Source of the DNA: Betaproteobacteria bacterium UBA1934
Lineage (GTDB): Bacteria; Pseudomonadota; Gammaproteobacteria; Burkholderiales; Rhodocyclaceae
DNA length: 64,000 nucleotides
NCBI GenBank assembly: GCA_002337055.1
Contig: DDFG01000001.1
Coordinates: 1-64,000, forward strand
Direction: 5' to 3'
Shown here piece after piece: positions 17,491-25,509 of the stretch. The stretch's first letter is position 1, and each line of letters opens with the position of its first letter. Under the pieces are notes generated by a model that saw nothing but the letters and a program-made list of their open reading frames with translations, was not told the origin of the DNA and ran no database searches. The translations under genes and the position numbers were made by a program.

Positions 17491-18113
17491 GCGCTTCCGT
17501 TACCCAAAGTTGGGATGAGTTGACAGAAGGTTTGTGGCGCCAGAACCCGACCTTTGTGATGGTCCTCGGCATGTGTCCCACCCTGGCGGTAACCGTTTCC
17601 GGCGTCAATGCGCTGGCGATGGGGATCGCCACCACACTGGTGCTGATCTTTTCATGTCTGCTGGTGTCCCTGATGCGAAATATCGTGCCGGGCGAGGTGC
17701 GGATTGCAACCTACATTGTGATCATCGCTACCTTCGTTACCGTTGTCGATTACCTGATCCAGGCCATCAGCCTCGAGTTGTACGATGCGCTCGGCGCATT
17801 CATTCAGTTGATCGTCGTCAATTGCATCATTCTGGGACGCGCGGAAGCACACGCCTCGAAAACACCCCCGATCCCTGCCATGCTCAACGCAGTCGGGATG
17901 GGAGCAGGCTTCACGCTGGGTCTGCTCTCTTTGGGGATTGTGCGAGAAATCCTGGGGGCGGGCAAATTGTTCGGGATTACCCTGTTCGGTGAATCCTTTC
18001 AGCCCTGGGTGGTGATGGTGCTGCCGCCTGGCGGCTTCTTCGTGCTGGGCGGTTGGTTATTGATCTTCGCCTGGTGGGCCCGTCGCAAGGAAGCTGGAGG
18101 AGCGCAGTCATGA
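17487..18113 (+). CDS. rnfE: Rnf complex subunit RnfE
   Basis: This 208-aa integral membrane subunit is paired with RnfA. It shows the family start (WDELTEGLWRQNPTFVMVLGMCPTLAV) with a conserved Cys in the first helix, and the NCIILGRAEAHASK loop with a second conserved Cys; RnfA and RnfE are thought to hold a shared [2Fe-2S] centre through such cysteines. About six membrane helices are visible. Its TGA overlaps the ATG of rnfA. Confidence 0.95.
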   Translation: MSASVTQSWDELTEGLWRQNPTFVMVLGMCPTLAVTVSGVNALAMGIATTLVLIFSCLLVSLMRNIVPGEVRIATYIVIIATFVTVVDYLIQAISLELYDALGAFIQLIVVNCIILGRAEAHASKTPPIPAMLNAVGMGAGFTLGLLSLGIVREILGAGKLFGITLFGESFQPWVVMVLPPGGFFVLGGWLLIFAWWARRKEAGGAQS

Positions 18114-18688
18114 GCGGCAATGAATTCCAGATATTCATCAATGTCCTGCTCGCCAACAATTTTGTGCTGGCGATGTTTCTTGGGCTATGTCCTTTTCTGG
18201 GCGTTTCGGGACGACTGGATACCGCGTTCCCGATGGGCCTCGCCACCACTTTCGTGATGGTCGTTGCTTCGCTTTGCGCCTATGGGCTGAACGTGTTGCT
18301 GACAGCGATGCATCTCGAATTTTTGAGATTGATTTCGTATATCGTCATCATTGCCTCGGCGGTGCAATTGGTCGAGATGGTGTTGAAGAAATACAGCCCC
18401 GGTCTTTTTCGCGCCCTTGGCATCTATTTGCCGCTCATCACCACCAATTGTGCGGTGCTCGGGGTGGCCCTGTTTCAGACATCACGCGAATACAGCCTGA
18501 CTCAGTCGCTGACCTTTAGCCTGGGTGGGGGGATGGGGTTTACGCTGGCGCTGGTACTGATGGCAAGCGTGCGTGAGCGCCTGAAACTGTCGCAGGTGCC
18601 CGGTCTGGTTCAGGGAACTGCGCTTTCACTAATGCTCGGGGGTATTCTGTCGCTGTCCTTCATGGGATTTGCGGGCCTTGGTGGCTGA
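18110..18688 (+). CDS. rnfA: Rnf complex subunit RnfA
   Basis: This 192-aa membrane subunit is homologous to RnfE. It contains NNFVLAMFLGLCPFLGVS with the conserved Cys and the TTNCAVLGVALF loop with the partner Cys. The longer reading frame from 18053 is rejected because MSGNEFQ at 18110 overlaps the rnfE stop as ATGA and matches the usual N-terminus. The order C-D-G-E-A resembles the clostridial/acetogen rnfCDGEAB order, not the rsxABCDGE order of enterobacteria, with B moved to the front of the operon. Confidence 0.95.
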   Translation: MSGNEFQIFINVLLANNFVLAMFLGLCPFLGVSGRLDTAFPMGLATTFVMVVASLCAYGLNVLLTAMHLEFLRLISYIVIIASAVQLVEMVLKKYSPGLFRALGIYLPLITTNCAVLGVALFQTSREYSLTQSLTFSLGGGMGFTLALVLMASVRERLKLSQVPGLVQGTALSLMLGGILSLSFMGFAGLGG

Positions 18689-18689
18689 G

Positions 18690-18872
18690 ATGATGACCTA
18701 TGTCGTAACCGTCGCTCTAATCTTTGCGCTGTTGATCGGAGGCATCGGCATGGAGCGGGTTTATCGGCGTTTTCAGCGTCGCCATCCCGAGCTGGGCCCT
18801 TTTCGGCGGCGGGACGGAGGCTGCAACTGTCACTGTGCCCGTTGCGACGATGACTCGTGCGGAGGCTTCTGA
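18690..18872 (+). CDS. Small Cys-rich single-span membrane protein at the end of the rnf operon
   Basis: A 60-aa protein starts one base after the rnfA stop. One hydrophobic helix (YVVTVALIFALLIGGIGM) is followed by a basic stretch (RVYRRFQRRHPELG) and a C-terminal tail CNCHCARCDDDSC with five cysteines. The layout is like that of NqrM, the small membrane protein with a Cys-containing tail that matures the membrane iron centre of Na+-NQR, the relative of Rnf. I infer an analogous assembly role for the RnfA/RnfE cluster; the sequence itself is not NqrM. Start could be ATG 18690 or 18693. Confidence 0.7.
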   Translation: MMTYVVTVALIFALLIGGIGMERVYRRFQRRHPELGPFRRRDGGCNCHCARCDDDSCGGF

Positions 18873-19020
18873 ACAGCGCTGGCCTTCGTTGATCTCGCGG
18901 GTGCCGCTCTTTGTTGCGACAGAGTTTTCTCGCCAGGGCGATTGCGTTAAGCTTGCGGCACTTTCTATCTCAGTGCACGGGTTCAACCCTGATTGTCAAC
19001 ATGGCGAGCTTTTCTGTCTC

Positions 19021-19407
19021 ATGACCTCACCTGCCATCGTGCTGTTCGCCCACGGCGCCCGTGACCCGAAATGGGCGAATCCGATCCAAAAAGTTAGGGC
19101 TGCCATGTTGGCGCTGCAACCCGACGTGCGCGTGGAACTTGCCTTTCTGGAACTGATGGAACCGGATTTGCCGACCTGTATAGCCCGGTTGATTCAAGAA
19201 GGCACCCGCCGGGTTGTTGTTGTGCCGATGTTCATCGCAACCGGACGACACCTGAAAACGGATCTGCCGGAATTGCTCAAACGATTGAGTAAGGCTCATC
19301 CCGGCATCGAATTGTCGCTCGTCGGCGCGGTGGGCGAAGCTGAGCCTGTCATTGCTGCGATGGCAGGTTATGCCATTACCAGCGCCAGTTCCGGAACCGG
19401 CGCCTGA
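19021..19407 (+). CDS. cbiX: CbiX/SirB-type small chelatase family protein
   Basis: This 128-aa single-domain protein has the class II chelatase hallmarks: an N-terminal strand ending in AHGARDPKW with the metal-binding His, LAFLELMEPDLPTCI, and VVVPMFIATGRHLKTDLP with the second conserved His. Such short CbiX-S proteins insert cobalt, nickel or iron into sirohydrochlorin-type tetrapyrroles. No other cobalamin genes are nearby, but sirohaem is needed by the sulfite reductase encoded at 53242-54939. An upstream in-frame extension from 18835 overlaps the preceding gene and is unlikely. Confidence 0.82.
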   Translation: MTSPAIVLFAHGARDPKWANPIQKVRAAMLALQPDVRVELAFLELMEPDLPTCIARLIQEGTRRVVVVPMFIATGRHLKTDLPELLKRLSKAHPGIELSLVGAVGEAEPVIAAMAGYAITSASSGTGA

Positions 19408-19416
19408 GCAGGGTGC

Positions 19417-19704
19417 TCATACTGACCGTTGGGCGTATGCCAAGGTCGTGAGCGGATACTGGCGATGAAAACTGAGGAAACCCTCCGTCAATTGCAGGAG
19501 TCTTTCCTTTTCGCCACGAGCGAGCGCGGAATGCATGCTGTCGAGCAGCATGGAGTGCAGTTTGATCTGCCCCTGATCAGTTTGAATCAAGCGCTGCCCG
19601 AGTTCCGCAGCAGCCACTAGCGGGATGCGCTGATGATCGGCAATGGCTTCGATTTCCTTGTGTCCCAGATCACAGAAATCAAGCAGGTCTTGAATGGAAA
19701 GCAT
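19417..19704 (-). CDS. Small conserved-looking protein of unknown function
   Basis: This predicted 95-aa soluble protein begins MLSIQDLLDFCDLGHKEIEA and is mostly helical, with no membrane segment or known catalytic motif. The start at 19704 is chosen because GCGGAGCG stands just upstream; an ATG 33 bases earlier (19737) has no ribosome site. It converges on the cbiX-like gene with only nine bases between stops. Codon use looks native. Function unknown. Confidence 0.6.
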   Translation of the reverse strand: MLSIQDLLDFCDLGHKEIEAIADHQRIPLVAAAELGQRLIQTDQGQIKLHSMLLDSMHSALARGEKERLLQLTEGFLSFHRQYPLTTLAYAQRSV

Positions 19705-19954
19705 GACACGCTCCGCGAAGAATTTAAGTGTGCTCATTATCGACGTCGTGTGTTTGAGTTGGCAACGCTGCGGCGACGCAGCAAAATCTTTCCTATCGCG
19801 GGTTGATGTGCCTCAATTGCATTTAACATGTTGATTAAGAGTGATATATGAGTGAATTGCGTAAATTCTTATGCCACCAATAATCCAGCGCGTAGATTTT
19901 ATGGACGGAATTTTGCTGCTGCGCAGCGTTGGCGGAGCGGTTCAGTTGCCTGGC

Positions 19955-20707
19955 CTATAGCCGGAAGCGGTTTCCGGGAAAAGAGGAGGCCAGTTGCAGA
20001 CGGGTAATGGTTGGCAACAGATCAAGGCCCATGCGTGCCTTCACCTCGTGCGCGGTGTTACGCATCTCGTCGAGCGATATGTCGATGAGTTCACCCGTTG
20101 CGGCAAAACAGATGGCGTTGCCACTGTCACACGAGGGAAAGACGATGGTGCGCCGAACAAACGACTCCTCGATGCGCGCTGCGCTGGCACGGAAACCACG
20201 GCTTCGACCGAGAAGGTTGGTGACTATCAGGCCATCGTTGCCGAGTCGCTCGCGGCATGCGACGTAGAAATCAGATAAATCTAGACGCCCCGGGCGGGCG
20301 TCGGGCCCAAATCCGTCGACCATGATCAAATCATAGCTTTGCTCGCACGTCTTGACGAAATCGGCGCCGTCGTCGATAAAGACATTCAGTCGGCCAGGAT
20401 CGTCGGGCAGCTTGAAGAACTGCCTGGCAGCGGCGAGCACACCAGGGTGAATTTCGACCACATCGATTTGACATTCCGGAAGGTGCCGGTAGATGAATTT
20501 GCAAAGCGATCCTGCGCCAAGTCCAATCAGCAAGGCATTGCGCGGCCATGGCGATGTACGGCCGAATAGCAGGCAAGCCATCATCTCCCGGGTGTATGCG
20601 AGTTCCAATGCCCAGGGGCGGGCAATCCGCATGGCACCCTGAATCCAATCAGAGCCGAAATGCAGACTTCGGACGCCCGATTGTTCGCTGATGTCGATAC
20701 TGTGCAT
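19955..20707 (-). CDS. Spermidine synthase-like (polyamine aminopropyltransferase-fold) protein
   Basis: The 250-aa protein has the Rossmann core of the spermidine synthase family: LLIGLGAGSLCKFIYRHLP (dcSAM-binding glycine motif near 60), VVEIHPGVLAAARQFF (acidic ligand), and YDLIMVDGFGPDARP at the catalytic-Asp strand. The N-terminal beta domain is short and no speD gene is nearby, so it may belong to the widespread spermidine-synthase-like group with uncertain substrate. It is transcribed away from the antiporter gene. Confidence 0.75.
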   Translation of the reverse strand: MHSIDISEQSGVRSLHFGSDWIQGAMRIARPWALELAYTREMMACLLFGRTSPWPRNALLIGLGAGSLCKFIYRHLPECQIDVVEIHPGVLAAARQFFKLPDDPGRLNVFIDDGADFVKTCEQSYDLIMVDGFGPDARPGRLDLSDFYVACRERLGNDGLIVTNLLGRSRGFRASAARIEESFVRRTIVFPSCDSGNAICFAATGELIDISLDEMRNTAHEVKARMGLDLLPTITRLQLASSFPGNRFRL

Positions 20708-20959
20708 TCGGTAAACTGTGAAAGGGAAAGATTCGCAATGTTGTCAGTGCACAAAAAATGGCAAAAGCTGACCGTACACTGACATCGGAGATCTGTTGTA
20801 TTTTACTATCGAATGAGACTCTGAGCCGCTCTCAAGGATGCCTCCGCGACTTTGCTGCGGCGCAAAACACGGGTAAGATGCAATAATCCCTCACGTCATA
20901 GTGGGAATATTGCCATCCGCCGGTTTGCCGGCTCGTCCATTTTTACCTGCCGAGATAAT

Positions 20960-22297
20960 ATGAAGTACGGAAAAATCGTTGCGTTGTTCGTTTTTGCCTT
21001 TTTGCTCAACCGGGCGGCTCCCGAGATCCTGCATCGTTTTGCCGCGCTTGACGGCACCGAGGCGGCAATAGCCAATTCACTGTGGTGCCTCGGATTATTT
21101 CTGGCGTTCGGTTGGGCGTGCAGCAAGTTCGCGGAAGGGACGGTCTTCCCGAATTTCACCTTGCAACTCCTGGTGGGCATCGTCCTGCACGACGCGCTGG
21201 CGCCGATTGCACCGCAGATCATGATTCCCGTGGTGGTATGCACGGCGCTTGCGGCGATCATTCTGAAAGGTGGCGGGGATGAATTGCAGCGGGCGGATTT
21301 CGTCAAGATTGCCTTCCCGACCCTGATGATTGCGATTGTGGGCTACCTGGTCACTTTCTTCATCATGTTTCCGCTGCTGGTCTGGTTGGGGCTGGATGGC
21401 CGTACGGCCGCCCTGCTGGCGGCCATCATCGGGTCTACCGACCCAGCGGCCCTGATTCCGACACTGAAACAAGTGGTATTCAAGGCGGAATACCGGCGCG
21501 TGTCGGATATCGCGGTTGCCGAAAGCGCCTTGAACGACGCGGTCGGCGCCATCTTTACGGCGGCGGTGGCCTCCATGATTCTGGCAGGAACTTCGGTGGA
21601 TTCGATGGCGGCGCTGGCCGCTGGCCTGTTCAGTGGCGAAAACCTGCTGATGCTGGGCAAACAGTTCCTGTTCGGGAGCATTGCCGGGGTGATCGGCTGG
21701 GGCGCGATGTGGGCATACGAAACCATGCAGGCGCGTGAATCCGCCAGCAAACGCGGAGAAACTACCTACGACTTCGCGCTGGTGCTGGCAGTGCCGCTGG
21801 TAACTTTTCTGCTTGCGCAGGCGCTGCACGGCAACGGCTTTCTGGCGGCTTTCGTCGCCGGCCTGCTCGCCAACTACAACCATGGCAAAGGCTATTTCGA
21901 CACCACATTAAGGGCGATGGAAGTGAAGATCGAGAGCATTGCTAAGCCCACTATTTTCATGATGGTCGGACCGTTCGTGGCGCTTGGCGATCTCTGGGAA
22001 TCCGCATTGCTCGGGCTGCTCGTGTCGTTGCTGTTCATCCTCGTGGCACGGCCGCTGGCGGTCATGCTTTCGCTCCTGCCGACACCGATCAATATGAAAG
22101 AAAAACTCTTTCTCAGCCTAGTGCGCGAAACCGGGGTGATTCCTGTGGTGCTGGCGGTCATCACGGTCGCCCAGTTCCCCGATCTCAAGTTGTTGATGCC
22201 GCTGACCGCCTGGGTAGTGGTATGGACACTGACTCTCTTGCCCGCGCTGACGCCCTGGTGGTCGAAAAAGCTCGGGATCGTGCAGCCCGGTGCGTAA
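20960..22297 (+). CDS. Cation:proton antiporter (CPA family)
   Basis: This 445-aa polytopic membrane protein has about 12 hydrophobic helices. The signature GSTDPAALIPTLKQV near residue 158 and the following AVAESALNDAVGAIF (ND motif) are characteristic of monovalent cation/H+ antiporters (Na+/H+ or K+/H+ exchange). It has no C-terminal Rossmann (TrkA-N) domain. ATG 20960 is chosen because it begins the first helix; upstream in-frame codons give an atypical basic extension. The 252 bases upstream contain no gene and probably its promoter. Confidence 0.88.
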   Translation: MKYGKIVALFVFAFLLNRAAPEILHRFAALDGTEAAIANSLWCLGLFLAFGWACSKFAEGTVFPNFTLQLLVGIVLHDALAPIAPQIMIPVVVCTALAAIILKGGGDELQRADFVKIAFPTLMIAIVGYLVTFFIMFPLLVWLGLDGRTAALLAAIIGSTDPAALIPTLKQVVFKAEYRRVSDIAVAESALNDAVGAIFTAAVASMILAGTSVDSMAALAAGLFSGENLLMLGKQFLFGSIAGVIGWGAMWAYETMQARESASKRGETTYDFALVLAVPLVTFLLAQALHGNGFLAAFVAGLLANYNHGKGYFDTTLRAMEVKIESIAKPTIFMMVGPFVALGDLWESALLGLLVSLLFILVARPLAVMLSLLPTPINMKEKLFLSLVRETGVIPVVLAVITVAQFPDLKLLMPLTAWVVVWTLTLLPALTPWWSKKLGIVQPGA

Positions 22298-22327
22298 GCC
22301 GTTGCGGCGCCCTGCGGGGGCGTCGCC

Positions 22328-23680
22328 TCAAGCCGCCCCGACTTCGGCGTAGCGCCGAAGCTTGCGCCACAGCGAAACACGATCGATGCCCAGTAATTGG
22401 GCGGCCAGCACGCGATTGCCGCCCGCATGTTCAAGCACTTTCAGGATGTGACGTCGCTCGGCTTCCGCCAGAGTGACCGGGTCCTCGTCCGATGGTGCTT
22501 CCGGGATGGGTTGGAGTTGCGCGGGTAGCAGGGCGGGCGTGAGCGTTTCGCCATCCGCCAGCGCGACGCCGCGCTCGATCATGTTTTCCAGCTCCCGGAC
22601 GTTGCCGGGAAAAGCGTGCGTCAGCAAGCTTTCGAAGACTTCGGGGGAGATTGCCTGCATGCGCTTGTTCATGCGCTTGGCGAACTTCTCGAGAAAGTGG
22701 TTGGCGAGCAATGGAATGTCCACACGTCGCTCGCGTAGCGGCGGCAAGGTCAGATTGACAACATTCAACCGGAAATAGAGATCCTGCCGCAACTGCCCTG
22801 CGCGTACGCACTGCTCCGGATCGCGGTTGGTGGCGGCGACGATGCGCACATCGACCGGTATCGCTTCGCGACCGCCCAAACGGTAGAACTCACGTTCCTG
22901 GAGGACGCGCAGCAGCTTAACCTGAACAGACAGCGACATCTCCGTGACTTCATCCAGAAAAACGGTGCCACCGGCCGCGGTTTCAAGCAGGCCGGGCTTG
23001 CCAGCCGTTGCGCCGGTAAAGGCGCCGCGCTCATGCCCGAATAGTTCATTGGACAGCAACTCTTCCGACAGGGCGCCGCAATTCAGGCCGAGAAAGGGCT
23101 TTTCAGCGCGCGTGCTCATACCGTGCAGATGGCGCGCGAGCACCTCCTTGCCGGTGCCGGTTTCGCCAACGATCAGTACGGTGCAGTCCGTGGCGGCGAT
23201 GCGCTGTGCGGTATCCAGAAGCGCTTCCATGGCCGGTGAGACTGTCAGCATGCGGTGAGGCCCGGTGGCGCGGGCCAGAGCGGAGCGCAATTGCGCGTTC
23301 TCGCTTTTCAGTGCAGTTTTTTCCAGTGCCTCGCGAACGACCTTGCGCACTTCGGGCAAACGGAATGGCTTCTCGATGTAGTAGAACGCGCCGGCTCGCA
23401 TGGCTTCAACGGTGGAATCAGTGCTGGCGTGTGCCGTAATGACGACGACTTCGGTGGCCGGCAGCCGCTGGCGGATCTCGCGCAGCAGCGCGAGACCGTC
23501 CATTCCCGGCATACGCAGATCGGTCAGCACCAGCGGTGCGGGCGATTGTTGCAGTTTGGCCAGCGCTTCGTCGCCGTCGGCAGCGGTGTCGGTGACAATG
23601 CCTTCGCGCTCGAGCGCATGCGCGAGGTTTTGCCTTGCGATGGGCTCGTCGTCAACAATCAGGACTTGGGTATCAGGCAT
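22328..23680 (-). CDS. NtrC-family sigma-54-dependent response regulator
   Basis: The 450-aa protein has a receiver domain (VLIVDDEP, phospho-acceptor in LVLTDLRMPGMDG near residue 53, then ITAHAS and YIEKP). The central AAA+ domain has GETGTGKEVLARHLH and the sigma-54-contacting ELFGHERGAFTGA loop. A C-terminal Fis-type HTH is present (AGGNRVLAAQLLGIDRVSLWRKLRRY). It is therefore an RpoN activator. Its start overlaps the end of the adjacent kinase gene by eight bases, defining a two-component pair. The likely target is the palindrome and sigma-54 promoter at 25202-25299. Confidence 0.95.
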   Translation of the reverse strand: MPDTQVLIVDDEPIARQNLAHALEREGIVTDTAADGDEALAKLQQSPAPLVLTDLRMPGMDGLALLREIRQRLPATEVVVITAHASTDSTVEAMRAGAFYYIEKPFRLPEVRKVVREALEKTALKSENAQLRSALARATGPHRMLTVSPAMEALLDTAQRIAATDCTVLIVGETGTGKEVLARHLHGMSTRAEKPFLGLNCGALSEELLSNELFGHERGAFTGATAGKPGLLETAAGGTVFLDEVTEMSLSVQVKLLRVLQEREFYRLGGREAIPVDVRIVAATNRDPEQCVRAGQLRQDLYFRLNVVNLTLPPLRERRVDIPLLANHFLEKFAKRMNKRMQAISPEVFESLLTHAFPGNVRELENMIERGVALADGETLTPALLPAQLQPIPEAPSDEDPVTLAEAERRHILKVLEHAGGNRVLAAQLLGIDRVSLWRKLRRYAEVGAA

Positions 23681-25091
23681 CGTTCATGTCAGGAATGTGC
23701 ATCCAGAAGCGGGTCCACTGGCCCGGTTCGGAGCTGGCCGTCAGGGTGCCTCCGTGCTGTGTGACGATTTCGTGGGCGACGAAGAGGCCCAGGCCAGTGC
23801 CTTTGCCGACAGCCTTGGTGGTGAAAAAGGGGTCGAAAATCCGCGGCAGGTCAGCAGCCGAGATGCCGGAGCCGTTATCTTCAATTTCAATGCTGGTGCC
23901 ATGGCCTTCGGGCAGAGATTCGCGCCACGCGGCGATTGCGATGCGTCCCTCGGGGGGAAAAGCCTCGGCGGCGTTCTTGATGAGATTGACCAGCACCTGC
24001 TGGAAACGCTGACGATCCACGTCGATTGCGATATCGTCCGGAATCTTCAGTTCGATCCGGGCGGCAGTGGGAATCTGCCCGCGTACCAGCAACATGGCCT
24101 CCTCGACTAGTGGCGCCAGCGTCTCGCGGTGGCGCAGCGAGGGGCGATCACGCGAGAAATCGAGCAGCGCCGAGACGATACGTTGGGCGCGCAAGACCTG
24201 GTCGTCAATCTGCGAGAGCAGGCGGGCGGCCTCGTCGGTGCTGAGTTCGCCGATTTCTTCCAGCATGATCTGGCACGACGACGAGATGTTGGAAAGCGGA
24301 TTGTTCAACTCGTGCGCCACGCCCGACAGCATGGTGCCCAATGCCAGCAACCGCGAAGAGCGGGCGATCACTTGCTGGCGGTTTTCCAGTTGCGACAGGG
24401 CGGTGTTGATCGACGCTGCAAGTGAGCGCAATTCGCTGTCTTCACCATCGCTGTGCGCTTCCACCCGCCCCGCCTCGCCCTTGGCGACCTTGTCCAGACG
24501 CGATTCCATGTCGCGCAAGGGGCGGACAACCCGCCGCGTGACGACAATACCGGCTAGCAAGACCAGTACGGCGGCGGCCACGATGGTTACCACCAGATCG
24601 TGCTGGTGGTCGTTAACGACGGTCATCAGGTGTTCGCTGGCGTGCTGGTCCAGCGTCTCGCCGGCTTTGAGCAACTGATTGCCGACGGCGTAAAGATCAT
24701 CCTGGATTTCTTGCGGAATCCGGGTGCGGCGATCGCGGCCGGAGAGTTCTTCCAGCAATTCCGCGTAGCGGATGACGTCGATTTCGTCCTGCGGCGAACT
24801 GATCTGGTTGCGCACGCGCTCGGGCATTTGCAAGAATGTTTCCCGCGCCTGATTTGCTTTTTCGATGGCTTCTTTCAGATCGGTCGGGCGACGATAGAGC
24901 AAGTAGTTTTTCTCCATGCGGCGCGCAAAGCGAATCGCGTCGTAAAACACCGTTACCTGGCGCTGTTCTGCAATCTGGTTTTGCAATACGCGAAACTGGA
25001 ACAGCGCGCTCGTCACTAGCGCGACGAACAGACCGCCCACAACGCAGTAGCCGAGCAGGATTTTGGCGTGGAGAGATTGAAAAATTCGCAT
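23673..25091 (-). CDS. Membrane sensor histidine kinase partner of the NtrC-type regulator
   Basis: The 472-aa protein has an N-terminal membrane helix (about 8-30), a periplasmic helical sensor region of about 140 residues and a second helix near 180-198. A HAMP domain (RRVVRPLRDMESRLDKVAKGE), a HisKA motif VAHELNNPLSNI with the phospho-His, and an HATPase domain (NLIKNAAEAF, DNGSGI, GTGLGLFVAHEI) follow. This is the architecture of kinases that phosphorylate NtrC-like regulators. The signal cannot be read from sequence. TGTTGC half-sites start ten bases upstream of its start codon. Confidence 0.95.
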   Translation of the reverse strand: MRIFQSLHAKILLGYCVVGGLFVALVTSALFQFRVLQNQIAEQRQVTVFYDAIRFARRMEKNYLLYRRPTDLKEAIEKANQARETFLQMPERVRNQISSPQDEIDVIRYAELLEELSGRDRRTRIPQEIQDDLYAVGNQLLKAGETLDQHASEHLMTVVNDHQHDLVVTIVAAAVLVLLAGIVVTRRVVRPLRDMESRLDKVAKGEAGRVEAHSDGEDSELRSLAASINTALSQLENRQQVIARSSRLLALGTMLSGVAHELNNPLSNISSSCQIMLEEIGELSTDEAARLLSQIDDQVLRAQRIVSALLDFSRDRPSLRHRETLAPLVEEAMLLVRGQIPTAARIELKIPDDIAIDVDRQRFQQVLVNLIKNAAEAFPPEGRIAIAAWRESLPEGHGTSIEIEDNGSGISAADLPRIFDPFFTTKAVGKGTGLGLFVAHEIVTQHGGTLTASSEPGQWTRFWMHIPDMNDA

Positions 25092-25100
25092 GTCGAATTA

Positions 25101-25125
25101 TGTTGCAACGAGTGTTGCGAATTGC
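25101..25125. promoter_or_regulatory. Cluster of TGTTGC/TTGC half-sites upstream of the kinase gene
   Basis: TGTTGC occurs at 25101-25106 and 25113-25118, with a further TTGC at 25122-25125; GTTGCAAC at 25102-25109 is itself palindromic. The same hexamer makes up the perfect palindrome at 25202-25220, so both are probably bound by the same regulator. Its place just before the kinase start codon suggests autoregulation of the kinase/regulator operon. Confidence 0.4.
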
Positions 25126-25201
25126 ATCATACGTGGAAGCGTCTGAATAATTTAAATTTTTTGTCAGAAATATTCGGTGAACGGAAAAATTATGGAACTG
25201 T

Positions 25202-25220
25202 ATGTTGCAATAGGCAACAT
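25202..25220. promoter_or_regulatory. Upstream activator palindrome for a sigma-54 promoter
   Basis: ATGTTGC-AATAG-GCAACAT is a perfect 7+7 inverted repeat with a 5-base spacer. Its centre lies about 98 bases before the start predicted from the sigma-54 promoter at 25284-25299, the usual distance for an enhancer-type NtrC-family site. The adjacent operon encodes exactly such a regulator. Confidence 0.6.
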
Positions 25221-25283
25221 TGGCCACCATAATCCGATTTGCAAAATCTCAATAAAAACATGAGGATGCAAAAATCGTTTGCC

Positions 25284-25299
25284 TGGCACGATGACTGCT
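25284..25299 (+). promoter_or_regulatory. Sigma-54 promoter of a predicted small RNA
   Basis: TGGCACGATGACTGCT has the full TGGCACG block and CTGCT at the -12 element, with GG (25285-25286) and GC (25297-25298) separated by exactly 10 bases. It points away from the kinase gene into a short stretch without a credible gene that ends in a strong terminator. Confidence 0.65.
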
Positions 25300-25309
25300 A
25301 CGCAAGACT

Positions 25310-25393
25310 CGATCCATTTGGTAACTTCCTCGGGATCTGTCAGCAGTGAGAAGAGACTTGTTTTTGGCCCGGCGAGACCGGGCCTTTCTTTTT
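25310..25393 (+). ncRNA. Predicted sigma-54-dependent small RNA (about 84 nt)
   Basis: The transcript would start near 25310, twelve bases after the promoter GC, and end at the terminator T run. It begins with a hairpin GAUCC (25311-25315)/GGAUC (25333-25337) whose loop contains CUUCCUC, complementary to a ribosome-binding site. An unstructured linker and the terminator hairpin follow. No ribosome site or conserved peptide is evident. The terminator cannot serve an upstream gene, because the neighbours on that side are on the other strand. The setting resembles GlrKR-GlmY and CbrAB-CrcZ, where a kinase/NtrC-type pair controls a sigma-54-dependent sRNA. Confidence 0.6.
25366..25393 (+). terminator. 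Strong Rho-independent terminator of the predicted small RNA
   Basis: GGCCCGG (25366-25372) and CCGGGCC (25378-25384) form a perfect 7-bp GC stem with a CGAGA loop, followed by TTTCTTTTT. On the opposite strand the stem is followed by A residues, so it works only in the plus direction. Confidence 0.85.
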
Positions 25394-25434
25394 CCTGTTC
25401 TATTTATGGACGCCCCTGCGTTTTTGCTTTGGAC

Positions 25435-25509
25435 TGGTCTCCCCGGCGGGAATCGAACCCACATCTGGCGCTTAGGAGGCGCCCGTTCTATCCATTGAAC
25501 TACGGGGAG
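25435..25509 (-). tRNA. tRNA-Arg (anticodon CCT)
   Basis: The reverse complement folds as a full cloverleaf. The acceptor stem is CTCCCCG/CGGGGAG, the D arm GTTC/GAAC, and the anticodon arm GGCGC-CTCCTAA-GCGCC with CCT in the loop. The T arm is GTGGG-TTCGATT-CCCGC and CCA is encoded at the 3' end. It reads the rare AGG codon. It lies between the predicted sRNA and uup, on the opposite strand to both. Confidence 0.95.
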
